A DNA stretch of 64,000 nt from Ptiloglossa arizonensis (Eukaryota > Arthropoda > Insecta > Hymenoptera > Colletidae), in the NCBI RefSeq assembly GCF_051014685.1, contig NW_027478765.1:62001-126000 (forward strand), in the 5' to 3' direction. This document shows positions 52,801 through 64,000 of the stretch, piece after piece. The first letter of the stretch is position 1, and each line of letters begins with the position of its first letter. The position numbers and the translations under genes are program-made. The notes below the pieces were generated by a model. The model did no database searches. It was not told the DNA's origin and was given only the letters and a program-made list of their open reading frames with translations.

Positions 52801-55800
52801 CATCAGAATTGCGAAAATTTTGATGGTTTCTCAACCATACCTTAACTTCAAACTCTGATATCTCGCGAACGGATTGACGAACTCGAGAAGTTCCTGTTGC
52901 ATCTTAAAGTAGAAACTCGCCCGATTACAAAGGTATGTGTACTTTTCCCCTAGGCCTTTGTAGTTATTGGTTTCGAGTATCAGACTTGCGAAAATTTTGA
53001 TTGCTTCTCAACCATTCCTAAACTTCAAACTCCCATATCTCTCGAACGGATAGACGAACTCGAAAAATTCCGGTTGCATCTGAAAGTAGAAACTCGCCCG
53101 ACTACAAAGGTATGTGTATTTTTCCCTAGGCCTTTGTAGGTATTGGTTTCGAGTATCAGACTTGCGAAAATTTTGATGGTTCCTCAACCATTCCTTAACT
53201 TCAAACTCCCATATCTCGCGAAAGGATTGACGAACTCGAGAAATTCCTGTTGCATCTGAAAGCAGAAACTCGCCCGATTACCATGGTATGTATATTTTTG
53301 CCCTAGGACATAGTAGTTATTGGTTTCGTGTATCAGACTTACTAAAATTTTGATGGTTTCTCAACCATTCCGTAACTTCAAACTCCCATATCTCGCGAAC
53401 GGATTGACGAACTCGAGAAATTCCTGTTGCGTCTGAAAGTAGAAACTCGCCCGATTACTATGGTGTGTGTACTTTTCCCCTAGGCCATTCCAGTTTTTCG
53501 TTTCTAGCATCAGAATTGCGAAAATTTTGATGGTTTCTCAACCATACCTTAACTTCAAACTCTCATATCTCGCGAACGGATTGACGAACTCGAAAAATTC
53601 CGGTTGCATCTGAAAGTAGAAACTCGCCCGATTACAAAGGTATGTGTATTTTTGCCCTAGGCCTTTGTAGTTATTGGTTTCGAGTATCAGACTTGCGAAA
53701 ATTTTGATTGTTTCTCAACCATTCCGTAACTTCAAGCTGCCATATCTCGCGAACGGATTGACGAACTCGAGAAATTCCTGTTGCGTCTGAAAGTAGAACC
53801 TCGCCCGATTACTATGGTGTGTGTACTTTTCCCCTAGGCCGTTCCAGTTTTTCGTTTCTAGCATCAGAATTGCGAAAATTTTGATGGTTTCTCAACCATA
53901 CCTTAACTTCAAACTCTCATATCTCGCGAACGGATTGACGAACTCGAGAAATTCCTGTTGCATCTTAAAGTAGAAACTCGCCCGATTACAAAGGTATGTG
54001 TATTTTTCCCCTAGGCCTTTGTAGTTATTGATTTCGAGTATCAGACTTGCGAAAATTTTGATGGTTCCTCAACCATTCCTTAACTTCAAACTCCCATATC
54101 TCGCGAACGGATTGACGAACTCGAGAAATTCCTGTTGCATCTGAAAGCAGAAACTCGCCCGATTACCATGGTATGTGTATTTTTGCCCTAGGACATAGTA
54201 GTTATTGGTTTCGTGTATCAGACTTACTAAAATTTTGATGGTTTCTCAACCATTCCGTAACTTCAAACTCCCATATCTCGCGAACGGATTGACGAACTCG
54301 AGAAATTCCTGTTGCGTCTGAAAGTAGAAACTCGCCCGATTACTATGGTGTGTGTAGTTTTCCCCTAGGCCATTCCAGTTTTTCGTTTCGAGTATCAGAC
54401 TTGCGAAAATTTTGATGGTTTCTCAACCATTCCTTAACTTCGAACTCCCATATCTCACGAACGGATAGACGAACTCGAAAAATTCCGGTTGCATCTGAAA
54501 GTAGAAACTCGCCCGATTACAAAGGTATGTGTATTTTTCCCCTAGGCCTTTGTAGTTATTGGTTTCGAGTATCAGACTTGCGAAAATTTTGATGGTTTCT
54601 CAACCATTCCGTAACTTCAAACTCCCATATCTCGCGAAAGGATTGACGAACTCGAGAAATTCCTGTTGCATCTGAAAGCAGAAACTCGCCCAAATACAAA
54701 GGTATGTGTACTTTTCCCCTAGGCCATTCCAGTTATTGGTTTCGAGTATCAGACTTGCGAAAATTTTGATGGTTCCTCAACCATTCCTTAACTTCAAACT
54801 CCCATATCTCGCGAAAGGATTGACGAGCTCGAGAAATTCCTGTTGCATCTGAAAGTAGAAACTCTCCCGATTACAAAGGTATGTGTATTTTTGCCCTAGG
54901 CCTTTGTAGTTATTGGTTTCGAGTATCAGACTTGCGAAAATTTTGATTGTTTCTCAACCATTCCGTAACTTCAAGCTGCCATATCTCGCGAACGGATTGA
55001 CGAACTCGAGAAATTCCTGTTGCGTCTGAAAGTAGAACCTCGCCCGATTACTATGGTGTGTGTACTTTTCCCCTAGGCCGTTCCAGTTTTTCGTTTCTAG
55101 CATCAGAATTGCGAAAATTTTGATGGTTTCTCAACCATACCTTAACTTCAAACTCTCATATCTCGCGAACGGATTGACGAACTCGAGAAATTCCTGTTGC
55201 ATCTTAAAGTAGAAACTCGCCCGATTACAAAGGTATGTGTATTTTTCCCCTAGGCCTTTGTAGTTATTGATTTCGAGTATCAGACTTGCGAAAATTTTGA
55301 TGGTTCCTCAACCATTCCTTAACTTCAAACTCCCATATCTCGCGAACGGATTGACGAACTCGAGAAATTCCTGTTGCATCTGAAAGCAGAAACTCGCCCG
55401 ATTACCATGGTATGTGTATTTTTGCCCTAGGACATAGTAGTTATTGGTTTCGTGTATCAGACTTACTAAAATTTTGATGGTTTCTCAACCATTCCGTAAC
55501 TTCAAACTCCCATATCTCGCGAACGGATTGACGAACTCGAGAAATTCCTGTTGCGTCTGAAAGTAGAAACTCGCCCGATTACTATGGTGTGTGTAGTTTT
55601 CCCCTAGGCCATTCCAGTTTTTCGTTTCGAGTATCAGACTTGCGAAAATTTTGATGGTTTCTCAACCATTCCTTAACTTCGAACTCCCATATCTCACGAA
55701 CGGATAGACGAACTCGAAAAATTCCGGTTGCATCTGAAAGTAGAAACTCGCCCGATTACAAAGGTATGTGTATTTTTCCCCTAGGCCTTTGTAGTTATTG

Positions 55801-58004
55801 GTTTCGAGTATCAGACTTGCGAAAATTTTGATGGTTTCTCAACCATTCCGTAACTTCAAACTCCCATATCTCGCGAAAGGATTGACGAACTCGAGAAATT
55901 CCTGTTGCATCTGAAAGCAGAAACTCGCCCAAATACAAAGGTATGTGTACTTTTCCCCTAGGCCATTCCAGTTATTGGTTTCGAGTATCAGACTTGCGAA
56001 AATTTTGATGGTTCCTCAACCATTCCTTAACTTCAAACTCCCATATCTCGCGAAAGGATTGACGAGCTCGAGAAATTCCTGTTGCATCTGAAAGTAGAAA
56101 CTCTCCCGATTACAACGCTATGTGTATTTTTCCCCTAGGCCATTGTAGTTATTTGTTTCGGGTATCAGACTTGCGAAAATTTTGATTGTTTCTCAACCAT
56201 TCCTTAACTTCAAACTCCAATATCTCTCGAACGGATAGACGAACTCGAAAAATTCCGGTTGTATCTGAAAGTAGAAACTCGCCCGATTACAAAGGTATGT
56301 GTATTTTTCCCCTAGGCCCGTGTGGTTATTGGTTTCGAGTATCAGGCTTGCGAAAATTTTGATTGTTTCTCAACCATTCCTTAACTTCAAACTCCCATAT
56401 CTCTCGAACGGATAGACGAACTCGAAAAATTCCGGTTGCATCTGAAAGTAGAAACTCGCCCGACTACAAAGGTATGTGTATTTTTCCCCTAGGCCATTGT
56501 AGTTATTTGTTTCGAGTATCAGACTTGCGAAAATTTTGATGGTTCCTCAACCATTCCTTAACTTCAAACTCCCATATCTCGCGAAAGGATTTACGAACTC
56601 GAGAAATTCCTGTTGCATCTGAAAGTAGAAACTCGCCCGATTACAAAGGTATGTGTAATTTTCCCCTAGGCCATTCCAGTTATTGGTTTCGAGTATCAGA
56701 CTTGCGAAAATTTTGATGGTTCCTCAACCATTCCTTAACTTCAAACTCCCATATCTCGCGGAAGGATTGACGAACTCGAGAAATTCCTGTTGCATCTGAA
56801 AGCAGAAACTCGCCCGATTACCATGGTATGTGTATTTTTGCCCTAGGACATAGTAGTTATTGGTTTCGTGTATCAGACTTACTAAAATTTTGATGGTTTC
56901 TCAACCATTCCGTAACTTCAAACTCCCCTATTTCGCGAACGGATTGACGAACTCGAGAAATTCCTGTTGCATCTGACAGCAGAAACTCGCCCGATTACAA
57001 CGGTATGTGTATTTTTGCCCTAGGCCATAGTAGTTATTGGTTTCGAGTATCAGACTTGCGAAATTTTGATGGTTTCTCAACCATAGCTTAACTTCAAACT
57101 CCCATATCTCGCGAACGGATTGACGAACTCGAGAAATTCCTGTTGCGTCTGAAAGTAGAAACTCGCCCGATTACTATGGTGTGTGTACTTTTCCCCTAGG
57201 CCATTCCAGTTTTTCGTTTCTAGCATCAGAATTGCGAAAATTTTGATGGTTTCTCAACCATACCTTAACTTTAAACTCTCATATCTCGCGAACGGATTGA
57301 CGAACTCGAGAAATTCCTGTTGCATCTGAAAGTAGAAACTCGCCCGATTACAAAGGTATGTGTATTTTTCCCCTAGGCCTTTGTTGTTATTGGTTTCGAG
57401 TATCAGACTTGCGAAAATTTTGATTGTTTCTCAACCATTCCTTAACTTCAAACTCCCATATCTCTCGAACGGATAGACGAACTCGAAAAGTTCCGGTTGC
57501 ATCTGAAAGTAGAAACTCGCCCGATTACAAGGGTATGTGTATTTTTCCCTAGGCCTTTGTAGTTATTGGTTTCGAGTATCAGACTTGCGAAAATTTTGAT
57601 TGTTTCTCAACCATTCCTTAACTTCAAGCTCCCATATCTCTCGAACGGATAGACGAACACGAAAAATCCGGTTGCATCTGAAAGTAGAAACTCTCCCGAT
57701 TACAAAGGTATGTGTATTTTTCCCCTAGGCCTTTGTAGTTATTTGTTTCGAGTATCAGACTTGCGAAAATTTTGATTGTTTCTCAACCATTCCTTAACTT
57801 CAAACTCCCATATCTCTCGAACGGATAGACGAACTCGAAAAATTCCGGTTGCATCTGAAAGTAGAAAGTCGCCCGATTACAAAGGTATGTGTATTTTTGC
57901 CCTAGGCCATAGTAATTATTGGTTTCGAGTATCAGACTTGCGAAATTTTGATGGTTTCTCAACCATACCTTAACTTCAAACTCCCATATCTCGCGAAAGG
58001 ATTG
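49870..58004 (+). repeat. D1 domain, third copy (about 46 monomers)
   Basis: This block opens with the same CAATCATTCCG / CCCCTATTTCGCG monomer as positions 1 and 17686 and follows the same order of monomer types, including the C/B hybrid near 50.82 kb. Two monomers present in the first copy at about 1.5-1.8 kb are missing near 51.33 kb. It carries a 1,239-bp, 7-monomer tandem duplication at 53627-56115. Towards its end it matches the end of the second D1 at offsets of 18,924 and then 18,747. It contains no gene. Confidence 0.77.
53627..56115 (+). repeat. 1,239-bp tandem duplication (7 monomers), apparently perfect
   Basis: Copies 53627-54865 and 54866-56104 are offset by exactly 1,239, seven times 177, and I see no difference between them. 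The second copy continues to match for about 11 more bases. The junction falls at CTCTCCCGATTAC against CTCGCCCGATTAC, inside equivalent positions of two monomers. Marker variants repeated in both copies include GTTATTGATTTCG, AACTTCGAACTCC and GCCCAAATAC. Confidence 0.9.
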
Positions 58005-61000
58005 ACGAACTCGAGAAATTCCTGTTGCGTCTGAAAGCAGAAACTCGCCCGATTACCATAGTATGTGTATTTTTGCCCTAGGACATAGTAGTTACTGGTT
58101 TCGTGTATCAGACTTACTAAAATTTTGATGGTTTCTCAACCATTCCGTAACTTCAAGCTGCCATATCTCGCGAACGGATTGACGAACTCGAGAAATTCCT
58201 GCTGCGTCTGAAAGTAGAAACTCGCCCGATTACTATGGTGTGTTTACTTTTCCCCTAGGCCATTCCAGTTTTTCGTTTCTAGCATCAGAATTGCGAAAAT
58301 TTTGATGGTTTCTCAACCATACCTTAACTTCAAACTCTCATATCTCGCGAACGGATTGACGACCTCGAGAAATTCCTGTTGCACCTTAAAGTAGAAACTC
58401 GCCCGATTACAAAGGTATGTGTATTTTTCCCCTAGGCCTTTGTAGTTATTGGTTTCGAGTATCAGACTTGCGAAAATTTTGATGGTTTCTCAACCATTCC
58501 TTAACTTCAAACTCCCATATCTCGCGAACGGATTGACGAACTCGAGAAATTCCTTTTGCATCTGAAAGTAGAAACTCGCCCGAATACAACGGTATGTGTA
58601 TCTTTGCCCTAGGCAATAGAAGTTATTGGTTTCGAGTATCAGACTTGCGAAAACTTTGATGGTTTCTCAACCATTCCGTAACTTCAAACTCCCATATTTC
58701 GCGAACGGATTGACGAACTCGAGAAATTCCTGTTGCATCTGAAAGCAGAAACTCACCCGAATACAACGGTATGTGTATCTTTGCCCTAGGCAATAGAAGT
58801 TATTGGTTTCGAGTATCAGACTTGCGAAAATTTTGATGGTTTCTCAAACATTCCTTAACTTCAAGCTCCCATATCTCGCGAAAGGATTGACGAACTCGAG
58901 AAATTCCTGTTGCATCTGAAAGCAGAAACTCGCCCGATTACCATGGTATGTGTATTTTTGCCCTAGACGACAGTAGTTATTGGTTTCGAGTATCAGACTT
59001 GCGGAAATTTTGATGGTTCCTTAACCATTCCTTAACTTCAAACCCCCATATCTCACGAACGGATTGACGAACTCGAGAAATTCCTGTTGCTTCTGATGGT
59101 AGAAGAACGCCCGATTACAACGGTATGTGTATTTTTGCCCTAGGCAATAGTAGTTATTGGTTTCGAGTATCAGACTTGCAAAAATTTTGATGATTTCTCA
59201 ACCATTCCTTAACTTCAAACTCCCATATCTCGCAAACGGATTACCAACTCGAGAAATTGCAGTTGCATCTGAAAGCATAATCTTGCCCGATTACAATGCT
59301 ATGTGTATTTTTGCCCTAGGCCATAGCAGTTATTGGTTTCGAGTATCAGACTTGCGAAAATTTTGATGGTTTCTCAACCATTCCTTAACTTCAAATTCCC
59401 ATATCTCGCGAACGGATTGACGAACTCGAGAAATTCCGGTTGCATCTGAAAGTAGAAACTCGCCCGATTACAATGGGGTGTGTACTTTTCCCCTAGGCCA
59501 TTCCAGTTATTTGTTTCGAGTATCAGACAAGCGAAAATTTTGATGGTTCCTCAACCATTCCTTAACTTCAAACTCCCATATCTCGCGAACGGATTGACGA
59601 ACTCGAGAAATTCCTCTTGCATCTGAAAGTAGAAACTCGCCCGATTACAACGGTATATGCATTTTTCCCATCGGCAATAGTACTTATTGGTTTCGAGTAT
59701 CAGACTTGCGAAAATTTTGATGGTTTCTCAACCATTCCTTAACTTCAAACTCCCATATCTCGCGAACGGATTGACGAGCTCGAGAAATTCCTTTTGCATC
59801 TGAAGGTAGAAACTCGCCCGATTACAATGGTGTGTGTATTTTTGCCCTAGGACATAGTAGTTATTGGTTTCGAGTATCAGACTTACTAAAATTTTGATGG
59901 TTTCTCAACCATTCCGTAACTTCAAACTCCCATATTTCGCGAACGGATTGACGAACTCGAGAAATTCCTGTTGCATCTGAAAGCAGAAACTCGCCCGATT
60001 ACAAAGGTATGTGTATTTTTGCCCTAGGCAATTGTAGTTATTGGTTTCGAGTATCAGACTTGCGAAAATTTTGACGGTTTCTCAACCATTCCTTAACTTC
60101 AAACTCCCATATCTCGCGAACGGATTGACGAACTCGAGAAATTCCTGTTGCATCTGAAAGCAGAAACTCGCCCGAATACAACGGTATGTGTATCTTTGCC
60201 CTAGGCAATAGAAGTTATTGGTTTCGAGTATCAGACTTGCGAAAATTTTGATGGTTTCTCAAACATTCCTTAACTTCAAGCTCCCATATCTCGCGAAAGG
60301 ATTGACGAACTCGAGAAATTCCTGTTGCATCTGAAAGCAGAAACTCGCCCGATTACCATGGTATGTGTATTTTTGCCCTAGACGACAGTAGTTATTGGTT
60401 TCGAGTATCAGACTTGCGAAAATTTTGATGGTTCCTTAACCATTCCTTAACTTCAAACCCCCATATCTCACGAACGGATTGACGAACTCGAGAAATTCCT
60501 GTTGCTTCTGATGGTAGAAGAACGCCCGATTACAACGGTATGTGTATTTTTGCCCTAGGCAATAGTAGTTATTGGTTTCGAGTATCAGACTTGCAAAAAT
60601 TTTGATGGTTTCTCAACCATTCCTTAACTTCAAATTCCCATATCTCGCGAACGGATTGACGAACTCGAGAAATTCCGGTTGCATCTGAAAGTAGAAACTC
60701 GCCCGATTACAATGGGGTGTGTACTTTTCCCCTAGGCCATTCCAGTTATTGGTTTCGAGTATCAGACAAGCGAAAATTTTGATGGTTCCTCAACCATTCC
60801 TTAACTTCAAACTCCCATATCTCGCGAACGGATTGACGAACTCGAGAAATTCCTCTTGCATCTGAAAGTAGAAACTCGCCCGATTACAACGGTATATGCA
60901 TTTTTCCCATCGGCAATAGTACTTATTGGTTTCGAGTATCAGACTTGCGAAAATTTTGATGGTTTCTCAACCATTCCTTAACTTCAAACTCCCATATCTC

Positions 61001-61543
61001 GCGAACGGATTGACGAACTCGAGAAATTCCTTTTGCATCTGAAGGTAGAAACTCGCCCGATTACAATGGTGTGTGTATTTTTGCCCTAGGACATAGTAGT
61101 TATTGGTTTCGAGTATCAGACTTACTAAAATTTTGATGGTTTCTCAACCATTCCGTAACTTCAAACTCCCATATTTCGCGAACGGATTGACGAACTCGAG
61201 AAATTCCTGTTGCATCTGAAAGCAGAAACTCGCCCGATTACAAAGGTATGTGTATTTTTGCCCTAGGCAATTGTAGTTATTGGTTTCGAGTATCAGACTT
61301 GCGAAAATTTTGACGGTTTCTCAACCATTCCTTAACTTCAAACTCCCATATCTCGCGAACGGATTGACAAACTCGAGAAATTCCTGTTGCATCTGAAAGT
61401 AGAAACTCGCCCGAATACAACGGTATGTGTATTTTTGCCCTAGGCAATAGAAGTTATTGGTTTCGAGTATCAGACTTGCGAAAATTTTGATGGTTTCTCA
61501 ACCATTCCTTAACTTCAACCTCCCATATCTCGCGAAAGGATTG
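58005..61543 (+). repeat. D2 domain, third copy (about 20 monomers)
   Basis: This block has two F monomers (about 58.97 and 60.37 kb) and two G monomers (about 59.66 and 60.90 kb). The first 2.1 kb continues the match to the second D2 at an offset of 18,747, which breaks near 60.13 kb. A single-monomer deletion has produced a hybrid at 60482-60658. The length, 3539 bp, is 20 monomers minus one base. It contains no gene. Confidence 0.77.
60482..60658 (+). repeat. Hybrid monomer left by a one-monomer deletion
   Basis: The left part (TTGCTTCTGATGG, AGAAGAACGCCCG, GGCAATAGTAG, TTGCAAAAATTTTG) is the monomer that elsewhere is followed by one with GATGATTTC, CGCAAACGGATTACC and AAATTGCAG. Here it runs directly into the right part of that following monomer (GATGGTTTCTC, TTCAAATTCCC). 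One whole monomer is therefore missing compared with 12.4-12.7, 40.4-40.6, 45.3-45.6 and 59.1-59.4 kb. The breakpoint lies within about 15 bases near 60594-60608, in sequence shared by both parents. Confidence 0.8.
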
Positions 61544-64000
61544 ACGAACTCGAGAAATTCCTGTTGCATCTGAAAGCAGAAACTCGCCCGATAACCATGG
61601 TATGTGTATTTTTGCCCTAGGACATTGTAGTTATTGGTTTCGTGTATCAGACTTGCGAAAATTTTTATTGTTTCTCAACCATTCCTTAACTTCAAACTTC
61701 TATATCTCTCGAACGGATAGACGAACTCGAAAAATTCCGGTTGCAACTGAAAGTAGAAACTCGCCCGACTACAAAGGTATGTGTATTTTTCCCCTAGGCC
61801 TTTGTAGTTATTGGTTTCGAGTTTCAGACTTGCGAAAATTTTGATTGTTTCTCAACCATTCTTTAACTTCAAACTCCCATATCTCTCGAACGGATAGACG
61901 AACTCGAAAAATTCCTGTTGCATCTGAAAGTAGAAACTCGCTCGATTACAAAGGTATGTGTATTTTTCCCCTAGGCCTTTGTAGTTATTGGTTTCGAGTT
62001 TCAGACTTGCGAAAATTTTGATGGTTCCTCAACCATTCCTTAACTCCAAACTCCCATATCTCGCGAAAGGATTGACGAACTCGAGAAATTCCTGTTGCAT
62101 CTGAAAGCAGAAACTCGCCCGATTACCATGGTATGTGTATTTTTGCCCTAGGCCATAGTAGTTATTGGTTTCGAGTATCAGACTTGCGAAAATTTTGATT
62201 GTTTCTCAACCATTCCTTAACTTCAAACTCCCATATCTCTCGAACGGATAGACGAACTCGAAAAATTCCTGTTGCATCTGAAAGTAGAAACTCGCTCGAT
62301 TACAAAGGTATGTGTATTTTTCCCCTAGGCCTTTGTAGTTATTGGTTTCGAGTTTCAGACTTGCGAAAATTTTGATGGTTCCTCAACCATTCCTTAACTC
62401 CAAACTCCCATATCTCGCGAAAGGATTGACGAACTCGAGAAATTCCTGTTGCATCTGAAAGCAGAAACTCGCCCGATTACCATGGTATGTGTATTTTTCC
62501 CCTAGGCCCTTGTAGTTATTGGTTTCGAGTATCAGACTTGCGAAAATTTTGATTGTTTCTCAACCATTCCTTAACTTCAAACTTCTATATCTCTCGAACG
62601 GATAGACGAACTCGAAAAATTCCGGTTGCATCTGAAAGTAGAAACTCGCCCGACTACAAAGGTATGTGTATTTTTCCCCTAGGCCTTTGTAGTTATTGGT
62701 TTCGAGTTTCAGACTGGCGAAAATTTTGATGGTTCCTCAACCATTCCTTAACTTCAACCTCCCATATCTCGCGAAAGGATTGACGAACTCGAGAAATTCC
62801 TGTTGCATCTGAAAGCAGAAACTCGCCCGATTACCATGGTATGTGTATTTTTGCCCTAGGACATAGTAGTTATTGGTTTCGTGTATCAGACTTACTAAAA
62901 TTTTGATGGTTTCTCAACCATTCCGTAACTTCAAACTCCCATATTTCGCGCACGGATTGACGAACTCGAGAAATTCCTGTTGCATCTGAGAGCAGAAACT
63001 CGCCCGATTACAACGGTATGTGCATTTTTGCCCTAGGCCATAGTAGTTATTGGTTTCGAGTATCAGACTTGCGAAAATTTTGATTGTTTCTCAACCATTC
63101 CTTAACTTCAAACTCCCATATCTCTCGAACGGATAGACGAACTCGAAAAATTCCTGTTGCATCTGAAAGTAGAAACTCGCTCGATTACAAAGGTATGTGT
63201 ATTTTTCCCCTAGGCCTTTGTAGTTATTGGTTTCGAGTTTCAGACTTGCGAAAATTTTGATGGTTCCTCAACCATTCCTTAACTCCAAACTCCCATATCT
63301 CGCGAAAGGATTGACGAACTCGAGAAATTCCTGTTGCATCTGAAAGTAGAAGCTCGCCCGATTACAAAGGTATGTGTATTTTTCACCTAGGCCTTTATAG
63401 TTACTGGTTTCGAGTATCAGACTTGCGAAAATTTTGATTGTTTCTCAACCATTCCTTAACTTCAAACTCCCATATCTCTCGAACGGGTAGACGAACTCGA
63501 AAAATTCCTGTTGCATCTGAAAGTAGAAACTCGCTCCATTACAAAGGTATGTGTATTTTTCCCCTAGGCCTTTGTAGTTATTGGTTTCGAGTTTCAGACT
63601 TGCGAAAATTTTGATGGTTCCTCAACCATTCCTTAACTCCAAACTCCCATATCTCGCGAAAGGATTGACGAACTCGAGAAATTCCTGTTGCATCTGAAAG
63701 CAGAAACTCGCCCGATTACCATGGTATGTGTATTTTTGCCCTAGGCCATAGTAGTTATTGGTTTCGAGTATCAGACTTGCGAAAATTTTGATTGTTTCTC
63801 AACCATTCCTTAACTTCAAACTCCCATATCTCTCGAACGGATAGACGAACTCGAAAAATTCCTGTTGCATCTGAAAGTAGAAACTCGCTCGATTACAAAG
63901 GTATGTGTATTTTTCCCCTAGGCCTTTGTAGTTATTGGTTTCGAGTTTCAGACTTGCGAAAATTTTGATGGTTCCTCAACCATTCCTTAACTCCAAACTC
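61544..64000 (+). repeat. D3 domain, third copy, cut by the window end
   Basis: The block begins with the same GACATTGTAGTT hybrid as the other two D3 blocks (offset 15,035 from 46509). The TCGCTCGATTAC monomer occurs near 61.94, 62.29, 63.18 and 63.88 kb; the first two are 354 bp apart, a 2-monomer duplication. Hybrids joining the CCATGG front half of family A to the GGCCATAGTAG half of another family occur near 62.13 and 63.73 kb. The array continues past the window end. It contains no gene. Confidence 0.75.

Larger units (their letters stand above)
1..64000 (+). repeat. 177-bp tandem satellite array filling the window
   Basis: Head-to-tail copies of one 177-bp monomer run from the first to the last base, about 362 copies, all in one orientation. 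With the monomer set to begin at ACGAACTCGAG, successive starts fall at 1, 178, 355, 532 and 709, exactly 177 apart. Landmarks are CTCGAG at monomer positions 6-11, CCTAGG at 73-78, AAAATTTT at 115-122, the dyad ATGGTT-tctc-AACCAT at 124-139 and TCGCGA at 164-169. The hand-built consensus has 72 G or C bases in 177. Many monomers are 176 bp. There is no gene, transposon or unique spacer. The size and layout fit a centromeric or heterochromatic satellite of a eukaryote; the centromere role is inference and the species is not recognised. Confidence 0.97.

Noticed and set aside
1..64000. CRISPR array
   Set aside because: The repeats are contiguous 177-bp units with no short constant repeat and unique spacer pattern, and there are no cas genes.
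1..64000. Transposon or LTR insertion interrupting the array
   Set aside because: Monomer phase is kept throughout, apart from 1-2 base indels. I found no unique sequence, target-site duplication or terminal repeat.
1..64000. Short regular higher-order repeat (dimer to 12-mer) as the basic organisation
   Set aside because: Monomer family order in the first 28 units has no short period. The 2-, 4-, 5-, 7-, 9-, 12-, 16-, 18- and 19-monomer spacings are local duplications, not a repeating unit.
1..64000. Naming the species or a published satellite from the sequence
   Set aside because: I do not recognise the monomer with confidence. The resemblance of the junction region to motifs in some plant satellites is loose and from memory only.

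Overview
The whole 64-kb window is one uninterrupted, head-to-tail satellite DNA array. The monomer is 177 bp (some copies are 176 bp because of 1-base losses in short homopolymers), about 41% GC in a hand-built consensus, and all of the roughly 362 copies point the same way. I see no gene, RNA gene, transposon, CRISPR array or unrelated spacer. Every open reading frame of 60-85 codons is a translation of the monomer. An array of this kind points to a eukaryotic chromosome, most likely a centromeric, pericentromeric or other heterochromatic block. I cannot name the species. A plant or an invertebrate are both possible: a loosely plant-satellite-like motif around the monomer junction argues for the first, while CpG retention (9 CpG per consensus monomer, about 7 expected) is less typical of heavily methylated plant satellites.

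The array is not a simple short higher-order repeat. About seven monomer families (called A-G here) differ mainly in the middle of the unit (monomer positions about 50-118). They follow one another in an order with no short period, but that order is copied en bloc over kilobases. Diagnostic monomers split the window into three domain types that recur in fixed order: D1 (1-10255), D2 (10256-13616), D3 (13617-17685); D1 (17686-39257), D2 (39258-46508), D3 (46509-49869); D1 (49870-58004), D2 (58005-61543), D3 (61544 to the window end). The D1-D2-D3 super-unit is 17,685 bp the first time, 32,184 bp the second time, and cut by the window edge the third time.

Length differences between super-units come from recent, nearly identical internal tandem duplications (spacings 884, 1239, 2123, 2830, about 3184 and 3360 bp, each close to a whole number of monomers) and from gains or losses of single monomers that leave hybrid monomers. 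I counted 4 differences between the two 3.36-kb copies and none between the 1,239-bp copies. These are the marks of ongoing unequal exchange, conversion or replication-based amplification. All identities are by eye, not from an alignment program. Because the sequence is so repetitive, assembly error must be excluded before the large-scale structure is believed.
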